NCBI GenBank assembly: GCA_003439945.1
Contig: QVRM01005378.1
Coordinates: forward strand, 482,001 to 546,000
Direction: 5' to 3'
DNA from: Dermanyssus gallinae
Lineage: Eukaryota; Arthropoda; Arachnida; Mesostigmata; Dermanyssidae
Length of the DNA stretch: 64,000 nt
Position numbers and translations under genes: made by a program. Positions 1-11,430 of this stretch are shown here, in pieces. The notes beneath the pieces were generated by a model. That model had not been told where the DNA came from, did no database searches, and saw only the letters and a list, made by a program, of their open reading frames with translations. Position 1 is the first letter of the stretch. Every line of letters starts with the position of its first letter.

Positions 1-287
1 GCGGATGCACGAGCGTCAACCGCGTCAGGTCGAAGCTAGCTACAAAGCTAGTTTAGCCGCTTTATACGCCCCCGTTTCAGCAGGTCCTATCGCTGCGACG
101 GCATTCTGCCTGCACGTCTTCTAGCGCGGAATCAGAATTCTTCTCGTCGTAGCGGTCCGCCTTCCAACGACGAAATGTTCGTTCTTTCGATTTGTGGCCC
201 TCCAAATCGACCACCGCACTACGGTTAAACATCCTACATTACCGCCCTCCTCCCGGCACACAATTTAGCCATTACATACCAGAAAGT

Positions 288-397
<110 letters not shown>

Positions 398-1609
398 CAA
401 CGCTAAAACGAAATATAGAAGAATGGTCAAGTATCACTCGTTTTCGCCTATTATTAAACCAAAATGTCCCCCAGAATTAGAAAAGGCCAACCGTCTGACC
501 AAATTGTTGAGAGAGAGAGAGAGAGAGAGAGACAGACATAATCACATTTTGATGAATCTTTACGTAAGGAGAAAAATAACACACCATTCAACTGCTCTAA
601 AATCTCATTACCAATGTTGAAAACGCCTAAGCTATTTACACTAATGTAGGAGCATTCGTTTGCTGAATAGTGAGTCTATGCGAAAATGAAAATGCGTTTG
701 TGTTCGTCCAGTACAGTATGGTATGGTAGTGGAAAGTCACGATTACTTCTGGCCCAACGAATAGATGCGTTTCGAGTACGACCGACATCAAGACGACATA
801 ACAAAACGGAGACTCAAACCTGCCACGCTTGGCGTATAGCATAAAACCGGAAAGTTTTCAGGTGATATGGTTGCTATGTAATGCACCACAACCCTTTTCT
901 TCATCTTTACATGATGAGCACGAGTTAATCCATCCGACGAATGGGCCCTACAAAAAGCATCAGTCATGATGAATGGCATCCGACAAACGAAATAAAAAAG
1001 TAACGAGGAAGGGAATAAGAAAACATTAAAAGTACTGACCGCAGCGGAAATTCGAGACAAGTACGGTTCAGAATTTAGAATATCGTATAGCACAATCTAC
1101 TAACTAATATGATAGTATCTAAAATATTCACACACGGACAAACACCGCAGTGATGTAAACATACAAGATGAAAGAGAATACTAAAGTTATACGTCTGGCT
1201 CTAACGAAGACACCAGTCTCGCATGACACTAACGAAATCAGTGGTTGTTGACCGCCGTTTGAACAACCTGTGTTACTGAAGGTGAAACGTATCTAGCAAA
1301 GTTCGCAAACAATCCAATGTGTCAGGCCGGTAATTTTCGATGGACTTCAATAGCCCAATTTATTAAAGACAGAAGTGCTAAAGAAAGCCTTGCAAACAAA
1401 AATGGACCGTTGCCAAATCATGCCCTCTATTAGAGTTTCAAAAGAATCACCAAACAAGCGCTCAGCTATAATAGCAGAGGATTAGACCACAAAGCCAGCA
1501 GGACAAGCGCTGCTGCTACTGGAGGAGTCTGAGTGAGATGTTGTTAGACGGGATGGGCTGATTCGAGGGACGTGATTCTCATTTGAAGCTCGACCGCGGC
1601 AGACGTTGT
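398..1609. other. Unique-looking DNA without a recognised gene
   Basis: I see no coding family, RNA gene or mobile element here. Reading frames are short and unremarkable. A 24-bp GA microsatellite lies at 509-532. Confidence 0.6.
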
Positions 1610-2020
1610 TCTTGTTGCTATTATTATTATTATTATTATTGTTATTGTTGTTTGTTGTTGCTGCTGCTGCTACTGTTATTGCTGTGGTTGATGTCGTCGT
1701 TTTCGCTGTTCTGCTAGTTGAGTGTCGTTATTCTTAACGCCACCGCCGCTACTGCCATTGTCTAATGTGGCCACGCGGTTACGCCAATAATAAAAAAACG
1801 CGATACCGCAGCAGCGGCAGCAGCAGCAGCAGCAACCTAGCAAGGGAACCTTCAGCGCTGTCCACAGACGGTTTGCTCAGAAGGTCGGAGTGTCTGGATG
1901 GTTGTCGTTGTTGTTGTCGCTGTTGTTGTTGCTGTTGTGGCCGTTGTTGCCGTTGTTGTTGTTGTTGCTGTTGTGGCCGTTGTTGCCGTTGTTGTTGTTG
2001 CTGCTGTTATTGTTGTCGTC
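1610..2020. repeat. Trinucleotide repeat cluster (TTA, TTG, CAG)
   Basis: TTA/TTG/CTG runs at about 1610-1675, a CAG run near 1808-1835 and a TTG-rich block at 1900-2015. The last contains a duplication with a 36-bp offset (unit starts at about 1931 and 1967). Cys-rich, Leu-rich and Val-rich frames across it are products of the repeat in its three frames. Confidence 0.9.
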
Positions 2021-3860
2021 GTACCTCTCTGTACCTTCTATCTATATATCTACCTGTCTTTGTCCCTCTCTCAGAGAGCCACCCATGTACAGCTGCCAAA
2101 CAAAACCACTAGCGTCAAGAGAGGATTTTGTGTCGTCGGTAGTGTAGAGAGATTTGTAGCTCTATGCGTGAGTTTTTGTGTCAACATGCGTCGGATTGTG
2201 GGTCCGAAAGTGAGATAGATCGAAATAGAGAGAGAGGAGGATACACGCGAGCGCCAACAAAGGAGGAAGCGCCAAAGATATATTTATTATATAGGCAGAT
2301 CAAATATTTTATTTATATTTCGCATGTAATAAAACACTTGGAAATACAATTTGTCTCCAATAAACTTGTGGCCCACCGTATTAACTCTAGCTGCCAACAG
2401 CTCAAAACAGGATCTTTGACTAGAAACCAGTGGAACCGAGTGTGGAGTGCGCTTCCAAGATGGCTTCTGTGGAAAACTAGGGAGAAAGAGGAGCTCTCAG
2501 TGCCTGCTTTGTTGTTCGCCGCCGGCCTAGTGCTCGTAGCACAAAGCTGAGTGAAAAACTATTAGGCATAACACTTTAGTTTCATCTCTATAAGCTAAAA
2601 TTTACTACGAAATTGTGGTATGCTTCAGAAACCACCAATTGTATTCGGGGTACCGGAGCGGTCATACATCTTCAAACTCGTGGCCATCATAGGAGTAACT
2701 TTGCTTGTTACAACTTGTTTGTATGTGCATATCAAAAAGTTAGTGAACAAATATGCGTACGAGGGCATCATAACATCGCCATAACCGGAGCTCATGTAAC
2801 GCGCATTGAATTTCGCAGTCATGAACATAGATCTGATTGACTTGAACAAGTTACAAAAAGAAAAAGCATGACCTATAGAAGAACCTAAGTGACCTATAAT
2901 ACACGAATCTCGGCTCTGCTGGTTCTGTGCGTAGCAGGTATGCTACGTACCAAAAGCCACAGGTTCTATACTAAACCGGAAACACAGTTCATTTTATTTC
3001 ACGGTTGTGACCCTTATTCAAAGACAATGTCACACGCATCATCTGCGAATGAAACGAAGGTTACTTCACGGAAGACCAGCCAAAGACAGAACCAGGTTTA
3101 TAAGAAAAATACCAGCGCGCACACTTGAACAGGACCCCAAGAGACCTTTGAAGCGCTGAGTGAAGGATGCGCCAGGGCACATTTGTTAAGCCCTGCTCAC
3201 CTCTGAGGTGCGCGATTGATTGATATATGAGAACAAATACCGAGTGACGGTGGCAGGCAAAGAAGGTGAGAACACATTAAATTTTCCACTAGAACTAATG
3301 GAGCCCGTTAATACCGTTCGTCCGTCGTTTGAATGCGCCAGTAGAAAAAGAAAGACAGCGACCAGTCATTAAATTAAAAAGAGCGATACCACCCTACCAC
3401 CGTAATCACTGTTATAATAAAACCTATCTTTTCATTTATCTATCTATAGATACACTGTTAGCACCTCGCCAGCAGGCGTCCGTGTAAGGCAGCTAGAAGA
3501 ATAGTGGCACTCCTGGCCGTGATAGATAATCATATAAACGATATCGTAACCCCATCAAAGCGCCGTCTTGGCACCGTGATGATCCCGTGATTAACAGAGA
3601 CGATGCTGTTGTTGTTTTTGTTGTAAAAACTTAAGGCGTCGATGAGTGAGTGGCCACCGGCGCCGTTTAATGCTAGCTTCTGCCAAAAAAAAACATTGAA
3701 TTGTTTTTGCCGTCTCTCTGATTCTTCTCGTCGTCATTAACAGATGCAGCAATGATAACCAACGTGTCAATATATTTACCTATCAACGTTTTCGCTATTG
3801 CTGCTAGTTGCCGTTTCACGAAAGTGACCAACACATTGTGGTTGTTGACAGCTAGTATAC
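2021..3860. other. No recognised gene
   Basis: Mixed-composition DNA. The 128-codon open frame at 2164-2550 matches no family I know and has no recognisable motif. Nothing else stands out. Confidence 0.5.
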
Positions 3861-3865
3861 TCCCT

Positions 3866-3867
<2 letters not shown>

Positions 3868-3904
<37 letters not shown>

Positions 3905-3944
3905 TTATATAAATATATGTATATATATATATATATACATATGC
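3868..3944. repeat. (TA)n microsatellite with interruptions
   Basis: TA run interrupted by short TTTATTTAT and ATGTATAT segments. Confidence 0.95.
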
Positions 3945-4317
3945 GTAGATCGGCTTGAGGAGGGGCGTATGCAGTCCGCACCGTCTCTGTCTCAGCAACA
4001 CGACCGAAGAACTCTAGTAAAGTAGTTCTATAGCGGATTCGCTACAGCAAACAACAGCGGCAGCCGCGCCGGTGACGGAAACCGCGGTTTGATCGAAAGC
4101 CGCCATTGAAAGGCGCCGTTGACCACACGTTGGTAGACGACCCACACTCAAACACAGATCCACATCCGTCGGCAGCTGCGGCGGCGGCACAACAGAGACA
4201 CAGTGACTGTCTGAAGAAGATCACTGGACAGTAGTAGTTAATATCAATCATGACATCGATCGATCTGAGGGAAAATAGAATCTCGTGTACGCGGGACTAG
4301 ACGCGCGAAATGTATAC
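3945..4317. other. No recognised gene
   Basis: A mildly GC-rich stretch (4040-4200) with a short Ala-rich frame on the minus strand. No family, splice pair or RNA structure can be supported. Confidence 0.5.
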
Positions 4318-4390
4318 ATATATATACATATATAAATATATTAGAAATTTATATTACATTATGTATGTGGGACACCTATCATGATCGTCA

Positions 4391-4396
4391 CATCAT

Positions 4397-4428
<32 letters not shown>
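4391..4428. repeat. (TA)n array left of palindrome
   Basis: AT dinucleotide run directly left of the 4433-4600 palindrome. Just upstream, 4345-4385 holds a TTACATTA..GTGGGACAC motif that recurs near 20365-20392. Confidence 0.95.
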
Positions 4429-4430
<2 letters not shown>

Positions 4431-4432
4431 AG

Positions 4433-4498
4433 AATTTCAAGCTCAATGAAGAGTTATTGAACTTAAATAAATTTGCCGTCCGGAGAAGACGGTCTCAT

Positions 4499-4534
<36 letters not shown>

Positions 4535-4600
4535 ATAAGACCGTCTTCTCCGGACGGCAAATTTATTTAAGTTCAATAACTCTTCATTGAGCTTGAAATT
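4433..4600. repeat. Near-perfect inverted repeat with a TA-array centre
   Basis: The left arm (4433 to about 4502, then TA) runs through AATTTCAAGCTCAATGAAGA and GCCGTCCGGAGAAGACGG. The right arm (about 4531-4600) is its reverse complement with about one mismatch (GGTCTCATAA against GGTCTTATAA). The arms join through a TA run. The right arm extends to about 4672 as a longer minus-strand copy of a dispersed repeat also found at 43449-43579. The structure looks like two copies of one short element joined head to head at their TA ends. Confidence 0.93.
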
Positions 4601-4672
4601 TTTATTATTACATAAATTCAAACAATTATAACTATTCAGATAATTTAAGATAATTTAGCAGGAAAGGCTATC
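4517..4672 (-). mobile_element. Copy of a short TA-flanked dispersed repeat
   Basis: On the minus strand this segment matches 43449-43579 along its length. Both copies contain TAGCCTTT, ATTATCTGAATAGTT, GTTTGAATTTATGTAATAAT, the CAAGCTCAATGAAGAGTTAT block and the CCGTCCGGAGAAGACGGT block. Both are bounded on each side by (TA)n. No ORF is present. It could be a non-autonomous element such as a MITE or SINE fragment; the class is unresolved. Confidence 0.75.
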
Positions 4673-4683
4673 GGCCGTGTTTG

Positions 4684-4741
4684 ATATATATATATATATA
4701 TATATATATGTCTGTGATGTGATGGTAATATATATATATAT
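4684..4741. repeat. Two short (TA)n arrays
   Basis: TA runs at about 4684-4710 and 4727-4741, separated by a TCTGTGATGTGATGG spacer. They border the dispersed repeat copy on its right. Confidence 0.95.
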
Positions 4742-4819
4742 ACAAAGAGACGGTAAAGAAATGAGGAAAGAGTTTACTTCTCACCTTATCAGGAACAGTG
4801 CGATCGCACGCGCGGCACT

Positions 4820-6036
4820 GTTCAACGATAGTGGTGGTGGTGTTGGTGGTGACGAAGATAATGATGATGATGACGATGGTATCGTGCGGCCGACGAAAAA
4901 GAAATCGCCTGCTGATGTCTGGGGGTATCTCGAGATTGTTTGTTGCTGCACGTCGAAATCCTCTCCAGTGGCACAACCTTCATAGGTCATCACTCCGCAC
5001 ACTCGTACAGAAACCAGTAGCACGAATAGAAGAGTAACAACACCAACAACAACCACTAACCACAACAACAACCACAACAACAATAACAGTAATAACAATA
5101 ATATTAACAACAACAGCAGCAGCAGCGGTCGCTGGCACCCGGTTGTAACAGCACAGGCGACGATGACGACGTCGACAACAACCACCACAACAACAACAAT
5201 AACAAACACGATCACAAGAGTACTATATATTATTATTATTATTATTATTATTATTATCCGGCAGTGGAGTCACAACAACAGACAGTCAGTCAATCGTGCT
5301 GTCAATCCAACAGCTGTTTTGGCGATAGCTGTGGCTGTAGGAAGCAGGTATTATTTTTATTATTATTATGATATATGGATCATCAACAACAACACCACAG
5401 CGCACAGGGCGACGCCGTCAGCATCGACGACGGGCGTCAACTCGATCGGTCGCAGCCAATTCGCAGCAAGGAAACATCACCTTCATCATTATTATTATTA
5501 TTAGAAGAATTATTCTTGATTCATCATTATTACTATTATTAGCATTGATCCTTAGGTCACCACCACCACCACCACCACCACCACCATCTCGTCACCAGCC
5601 CCGGTCCAAATCCTTGGATCGACTTCTTCACGAGTGCACAATCGACTCGAATCCATCAAGTTGGCCAGCATCATCTTCACCATCTTCATTCACCATGATG
5701 ACCATCTTCATCATCATCACCACCACCACCACCATCATCTTTATCATTGTCGTTGTCGTCGTCGTCGTCGTCATTATTCTCTCTCATCCAAAGGCTCATC
5801 ACGAATCGCGAACGACCACATCACCACAAATCACGCACGTCTTCAGAGTTATGCATGCACACGTCGATAATGATTGATCACGGTCACACATTAACGGCCA
5901 CATACTCCTAACACAACCACAACAACAACAACAACAACAACAGCAAAACAAACCGTAGTACACAGAACAGTTTCTTCTTTCCCCTTCGGGTTATCTTACT
6001 CCCCTAGGCTCTTCTTGTCGGGGCATTCAGTAACAT

Positions 6037-6073
<37 letters not shown>

Positions 6074-6075
6074 GA
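4820..6075. repeat. Dense trinucleotide microsatellite region
   Basis: Runs of GGT/GAT (4830-4880), CAA (5040-5220), TTA (5226-5258), CAC and CAT (5560-5770), CAA (5915-5945) and TTG (6036-6072) follow each other closely. Open frames of up to 169 codons cross it on both strands, but they consist of homopolymeric amino-acid runs and no family is recognisable. Confidence 0.9.
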
Positions 6076-6432
6076 CGACATGGATATTGACATGGATATA
6101 TATCGTAGATAGCAAGAAGAGCAACCAGAGCAGCAGCAGCAGCCGCGGCAACAGCGCGTTGTAGATTAGATAGTAGATCTATTCGAGGACAGTTCAAACT
6201 ACATATGCCGACGCTGCTACAGATACTACTACGTAGGGTAGCGGGCTCCTTCTTCCTCTAGCGCAACGGGAAGAACGCTCCAACGAGTAACCATACAATC
6301 GCCATCGTCGTCGTCGTCGTTGTCGTTGTTGTCAGCGATGATATTGTCGCGATGATGATGATGATAATTATTTATCCTGTGTCGATTTATCCGTTTGTCG
6401 ATGTGCGTATACAGCCAGAGGCACGAAGAACG

Positions 6433-6478
6433 ACGTCCTGCCTTGAATGAAGCACGTCCTGCCTTGAATGAAGCACGT
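6433..6478 (+). repeat. 21-bp tandem duplication
   Basis: The unit ACGTCCTGCCTTGAATGAAGC is present twice head to tail, followed by the start of a third (ACGT). It is too short to interpret further. Confidence 0.95.
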
Positions 6479-6559
6479 TGAATGATGATTTTTGCGTCAC
6501 GCCGCGTGCACACTCAGCTCTCCGGCTGCCACGATCCATAACCACTGGTTAAGCGCATT

Positions 6560-7012
6560 ATCATCGTTGGCAGCGGCGGCGGCAGCAGCTGCACCACCAC
6601 CAACAACAACAACGACAACAACAGGAACAACGACAACAACAACAGGAACAACGACAACAAATTAATTAATTACTAATTATTGATAATACTACTAATAATA
6701 ATTGGTAGTAATTAAAGTAGAATGACAGATGGAGATCTGCGCTAGTCAGATCTAGTACGAGATCAATCATTAGCAAGCAATCGCAGAAGCTGACTAAACT
6801 AACAGAAGTGTGCAAAGTGTGTACTAAGTGGGCAGAATGGCAGTAAAACCCAGCTAGCCCCTATCTCTATCTCTCTATCTCTCTCTCTCTGCCAGGGTGA
6901 ACGCGATAGTTGAGCGCGAACACGGCACGTTTAAATTCAGACGTCGAACGCATACGATAGCATACGATTGTTGTTGTTATTGTTGTTGTTGTTGTTGTTG
7001 TTGTTGGGGTTA
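6560..7012. repeat. CAA and TTG microsatellite tracts
   Basis: CAA-type repeats at about 6590-6660 include two copies of a CAACAACAGGAACAACGA unit. A TTG run lies at about 6967-7005. The sequence between them is without a recognised gene. Confidence 0.85.
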
Positions 7013-7385
7013 TGTTCTTGGGGTTGCTATTGTTGTCATCGTTAGGGTTGTTGTTAATCATTAACAAGGGTCGCGTACGTGTAGACAGTGTGAACTTGGA
7101 CAGCTTAGACTCCGGATGATTCAGACGATAATGGGTCGCGTTGAGACTGTGTGTGTGTGTGTCATACGTATGTATCGACAAGCTGATGAGAATAGCAGCA
7201 GATCAGCAACTAGACTTTCTTTTCTGGTTTGGCCAAAAGGCAAGCCGATAAGCAATTCGAATTCGGAAACAAATTTCACAACGACTAGGAAGGATCTCCA
7301 TCACAAGAAGCAGCAGCAGCAACAGATAGACTCTGCATTCTATCGCACAACAAGAATCATTGTGTTGTGTTGCATTGCATGGTAT

Positions 7386-7982
7386 TAGCTGAACGAATTA
7401 TAACTGGTTATAGCTGAACGAATTATAACTGGTTATAGCTGAACAAATTGTAGCTGGTATTAGCTGAAAGAATTAGAGCTGGTATTAGCTGAACGAATTA
7501 GAGCTGGTATTAGCTGAACGAATTAGAGCTGGTATTAGCTGAACGAATTGTAGCTGGTATTAGCTGAACGAATTAGAGCTGGTATTAGCTGAACGAATTA
7601 GAGCTGGTATTAGCTGAACGAATTAGAGCTGGTATTAGCTGAACGAATTAGAGCTGGTATTAGCTGAACGAATTAGAGCTGGTATTAGCTGAACGAATTG
7701 TAGCTGGTATTAGCTGAACGAATTAGAGCTGGTATTAGCTGAACGAATTGTAGCTGGTATTAGCTGAACGAATTAGAGCTGGTATTAGCTGAACGAATTA
7801 GAGCTGGTATTAGCTGAACGAATTAGAGCTGGTATTAGCTGAACGAATTAGAGCTGGTATTAGCTGAACGAATTAGAGCTGGTATTAGCTGAACGAATTA
7901 GAGCTGGTATTAGCTGAACAATAGCTCAATGAATTACAGCTGATATTAGCTGCACGAATTAGAGCTGGTATTAGTTGAACTG
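7386..7982 (+). repeat. 25-bp tandem satellite, about 24 copies
   Basis: The consensus unit is AGCTGGTATTAGCTGAACGA plus ATTAG, repeated about 24 times with few changes. Two main variants differ at the unit junction (GAATTAGAGCTGG and GAATTGTAGCTGG) and are interspersed. The first three and last two units are the most diverged, as expected at the edges of an array that turns over by unequal exchange. A 25-bp period cannot keep a reading frame, and TAG stops recur, so it is not coding. There are no unique spacers, so it is not CRISPR-like. Confidence 0.97.
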
Positions 7983-8845
7983 AGGAAGTGAAGTGTCGAA
8001 ATCCTCCCACGCCAACCACCAGAATCGATGATCGATGCAGCAAACGAAGTAGAGCAACGGTAAGAAGAACAGAGGTACCACCACCACCACCATCCCAACC
8101 ACCGACCACCACATGCAAAATACAAACACAACCACTGTCGCCACGAGAGCCAGCAGGCACAGAGCAGCGATTTTGGCAGAAACCCACAGAGAGATTGTGG
8201 AGTGCATACTCGCCACTTCGTTACGCTCGTACTCCATACAGCAATGATACAACTACTCTTCAAGGGCCTCCTCACTACTATTACTACTACTACGACTTTT
8301 ACTACTACTACTGCTGGATCTACAACTATTCGAAGCCGCGCTAGTGGATGAAGCTCAAAGATTGAGCATTACAAACCAGGAAACCACTCAACACTCAACA
8401 GAAAGCCACAGATATCATCATTATCATCATACGGAACAGCAAGCGGCGAATTAGTCGAACAGGCGCGTTCCTGCGAGCGAATCATCCGTAAATCAGAGTC
8501 ACGTATCCAGCGACGTAACAACCGACACATCGGTTTGTAACTATTTATCTAGCGTAAATTTAGCCTCAACACCAACAGCAGCAACAGCAGCAGAATAACA
8601 TCCAGCAGTAGCCACAGTAACGATTCATTTCCGTCACGACACACCGGAGAGCAATCATTACCATGTAGCTGGCAATATTTTTCAGTGGCGATCACAGGCG
8701 ACGGGAGGGGATAACTTTCACCCTTCATTTCTATCGATGTAACTTACATTATTCCTACATCTATACGTGTATCAGTATGTAAACAGATCGGTATACTACT
8801 ATCAACATAGGTACAAATAGGTGTACCGCAAGGTAGATATATACA
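7983..8845. other. No recognised gene; minor trinucleotide runs
   Basis: Short CAC and CTA runs near 8080-8110 and 8275-8320. A 118-codon open frame at 7988-8344 is Pro/Thr/Tyr-rich because of these repeats. Confidence 0.55.
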
Positions 8846-8894
8846 TCAATATATATATATATATCGAGAGAGCGAGCGAGCGAGAGAGAGAGAC
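8846..8894. repeat. Compound TA / GAGC / GA microsatellite
   Basis: A TA run passes into GAGAGAGCGAGCGAGCGAGA and then into GA repeats. Confidence 0.93.
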
Positions 8895-9548
8895 ACAGAG
8901 ATCGTCATCAGCTCCCCGTTGGTCAGTTGGTTGATTGGTTAGATGAATGGACGGACGAACGGAGGGACAATAATCGCTCAATCATTCATTATTCACCAGT
9001 CAGTACTGACCCAGCCATTCGGCGGCCAGCAGAAACAACTACAACACAGAAAGGCCAGAAAGGCGCAGGAGGAGGCAAAGAATCAGCTGAGCACAGGGTG
9101 TATGTCTGTCTATCTGTCTGTCTGCGGCCGCCATGAGGAGAGCGAGGGAGGGGACCGGCCGATGGTTGCGAATGGCGCCAAAATTCAAATTGCGCGCGGC
9201 GCTCCTCTTCTCTACTGGATGGCGGCACGGTGCATGACACACCATCATCCATGATGTGCAGTGTTGTTCAACCAGCCAGCGTCCACCAGCGTCCACCGTT
9301 CAACAACAGGTCACCCACTCAATGGACTGAGTTTCGTTTAACTACCTTTCTTTTCGGGACAAAGATCGCGATTGCACGCACCCAACCGGGACCCCTACTC
9401 ATATGAAGGCGTAGCACACAAAATTGATTGAAGATGTAACTAACGCTAGTGAACTAGAATTGGATTCAATCTCCTTTTTTTTTTGCGCCAGCAGCAACAA
9501 AAATACAAAGTCAGTAGTTTGGGTAGTCGTATGGGGCTCGAGAACCTA
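8895..9548. other. No recognised gene
   Basis: A moderately GC-rich stretch at 9030-9240 has overlapping open frames on both strands, the longest 103 codons. None has recognisable motifs. Confidence 0.5.
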
Positions 9549-9852
9549 CATATAAATATATAGATATATATATTATATATATAGATAATATAAATAAATA
9601 ATATAAGATATATATATATATAATACATATCATAGAATATATAATATATAGATATCTATAATATACATATATATCTAATATATATATATATATATCTATC
9701 TATATCTAAATCTATATATTCTTAATTATATCTCTATATTATCTCTTACTCTTATATATACTTATATATATTATCTATCTCTCGCTATCTAGCTCTCTCT
9801 TATATCATCTCTCTATCTCTATATATCATCTATATATATATAATATTTTATA
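9549..9852. repeat. Degenerate TA-rich simple-sequence region
   Basis: About 300 bp made mostly of TA, TCTA and CT steps, less pure than the other arrays and probably older. The right flank (9853-9888) contains a GTTGCACACGGCAGAGTGCT-like segment that recurs at 61430-61468, also next to TA arrays. Confidence 0.85.
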
Positions 9853-9904
9853 CGTTGCACACGGCAGAGTGCTCGCCTTAATAAAAATGGTGGTTTAAAA
9901 AAGA

Positions 9905-10310
9905 TTGTACGTGAAGATAAGGTTCAGTTATCCGTGTCCTTGCCTTGATGGTAGCCCCCTGACTCTTATGGACCCGGATGCGAGCGGTCTATCCTTAACG
10001 GGTTCCTTGACAAAAGTTTTTAAAACGGTGAGATCCATAAGATTCCTCTTCGTGACGCCGAGCCCCAAGAGCGTCCTCGCAGATTCGGAGTCCCATACAC
10101 CACTCATAGAGATAGTGATGGATCCGAATCTGCGAGGTTTTTGCGGGTCGGGGAGCGCCGCTCTTAGGAACTCGACGTCATATTTGGCGATCTTGTCTTG
10201 CCGTGCCAGGTCCCGGTTCGGGCCGCAAACCTCGGCATCTAAAACCCAGACCTCGGTAGGTGTTGTTTTTATATATATATATATATATATATAAATACTG
10301 ACACCCTGGT
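9905..10310 (-). mobile_element. RLE-type LINE, C-terminal endonuclease fragment
   Basis: The minus-strand frame (10320 down to 9928) reads EVWVLDAEVCGPNRDLARQ, then KIAKYD, SITISMSGVWDSESARTLL and LGLGVTKRNL. These resemble the C-terminal PD-(D/E)XK-type nuclease of LINEs with a restriction-like endonuclease: an Asp in a beta-strand (VLDAEV), a KxxKYD motif, and the W..ESA..LL..LG(V/I) tail. The copy is 5'-truncated; its upstream side meets a TA array at 10270-10293. It differs from the other RLE copies in the window and probably represents a second family. Family assignment rests on motif memory, not a search. Confidence 0.65.
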
Positions 10311-10355
10311 TATACCCCAATCTACATAGCTAGAACATCTGTATCATTAAATTAC

Positions 10356-10514
10356 TTGTGGCCGTGGTGTCGCCGCTCCAGCCGCCGCCGTTGGAGCTGG
10401 CCATCATCAGCTGCTCGATGTCGCCGCACCCGCCAGCGCCCGCCAGGGCGGCGATCAACGACTCCGACGCGTCCGCGTTGTCCGCCGCCGGGCCCGCTGC
10501 TCGTGAGAGGTCGC
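10356..10514 (-). CDS. Exon-like GC-rich segment, unknown protein
   Basis: On the minus strand a GC-rich island is framed by an acceptor-like AACCAATCTCAG and a donor-like CACAA/GTAAT. The enclosed 159 nt read openly in phase 1-1, including ADASESLIAALAGAGGCGD and IEQLMMASSNGGGW. The peptide is neither a simple repeat nor recognisably transposon-derived, unlike everything around it. I cannot name a family. It could be a host exon whose introns have filled with retroelements, a captured fragment, or chance. The opposite strand is also open through the island, which weakens the case. Confidence 0.3.
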
Positions 10515-10534
10515 CTGAGATTGGTTTAGCGAAG

Positions 10535-11430
10535 AAACGTATGGAAGACAAAAGCTATGAAAAAATTCAGATCCGAGGGACCCCTGAAGAGAAGTGATAG
10601 GCTCAGCTTTGGCAGTGTTTCTGTTGAATTTGTCTCGGAGTTTACTTACCTGGGTGTTAATCTAACCCCAAGCGGCACATCTTTCGCGGCCCACATATCT
10701 CAGCGAATTAATAACAGCATCGTCACCATGACCTCAATCTCGGCTCCGCAGAAGCTCTCAGTAGGAACAGCTTTAATACTGTTTAACCTGAAGGTGGCCT
10801 CGGTGGCATCTTATGGTATTACATTAATTTAAGGGAACACCTATCCGCTTAGCAGCTTAGCGCTCTCGACACGGTGAAGGCAACGCTCCTTAAGAGAGTT
10901 TTGGGCCTCCCTAGAAATGCACAAAACAGGCTAACCGATAGTCTGTCGAGGACCACGCCGTTCATCGAAGACCCGGTGAACTGCTTTCAACTTCCGACCA
11001 CCGCGTCACTGCAATAGTTTCCTAGGCACTTTGAGCAGAAGATGAGGGAAGTGCCAGAAGCGCTCTACAAAACACCGGCAATGTTGGCCAATACATGGAT
11101 GGAACCGCTCTTCGAGCAACGACACGTTCTCACCCGCTATTCCGTCCATGGGTTCCACCACAAATTGTGCCACCGCACTGGGTTCCATAACCCTTCTGAT
11201 GAGTGTTGCTGCAAATTTTACGGCCTTGTCTGCACCAAATATCATCATGAAACATGTCGGTCAGCGCCAGCTATCTGGGCGTTAGGTCGCTGACATCTTC
11301 CGGAGATGCATATACAACATATTCTATATATGTCCAAGATTAACGGAAACGAATGCCGTTTCCAAGATTTGCGTGTAATGTAATCAACAATACCGAAAGG
11401 TGATGTAATAATAAATGACTTATTAAATTA
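10535..11430 (+). mobile_element. LINE 3' fragment (I/jockey-like reverse transcriptase)
   Basis: Translated pieces follow the region downstream of the RT active site: FVSEFTYLGVNLTPSG, then FAAHISQR and FNLKVASVASYGI. After a stop near 10830 the similarity resumes (LALDTVKATLLKRVLGLPRN, then PFIEDP) and ends with a Cys/His-rich tail near 11200-11260. Stops and frameshifts are frequent. It is a close relative of the minus-strand copy at 31290-32650: both share the nucleotide blocks CTCTCGACAC and GAAGGCAACG. The 5' end is truncated next to the exon-like island. Confidence 0.85.

Noticed and set aside
1765..2147. Cys-rich, Leu-rich and Val-rich frames that look like a metallothionein or membrane proteins
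   Set aside because: The three frames of one TTG/CTG repeat give Cys, Leu and Val runs; the appearance is purely compositional.
7386..7982. CRISPR-like array
   Set aside because: It is a continuous 25-bp tandem repeat with no unique spacers, in a eukaryotic context.
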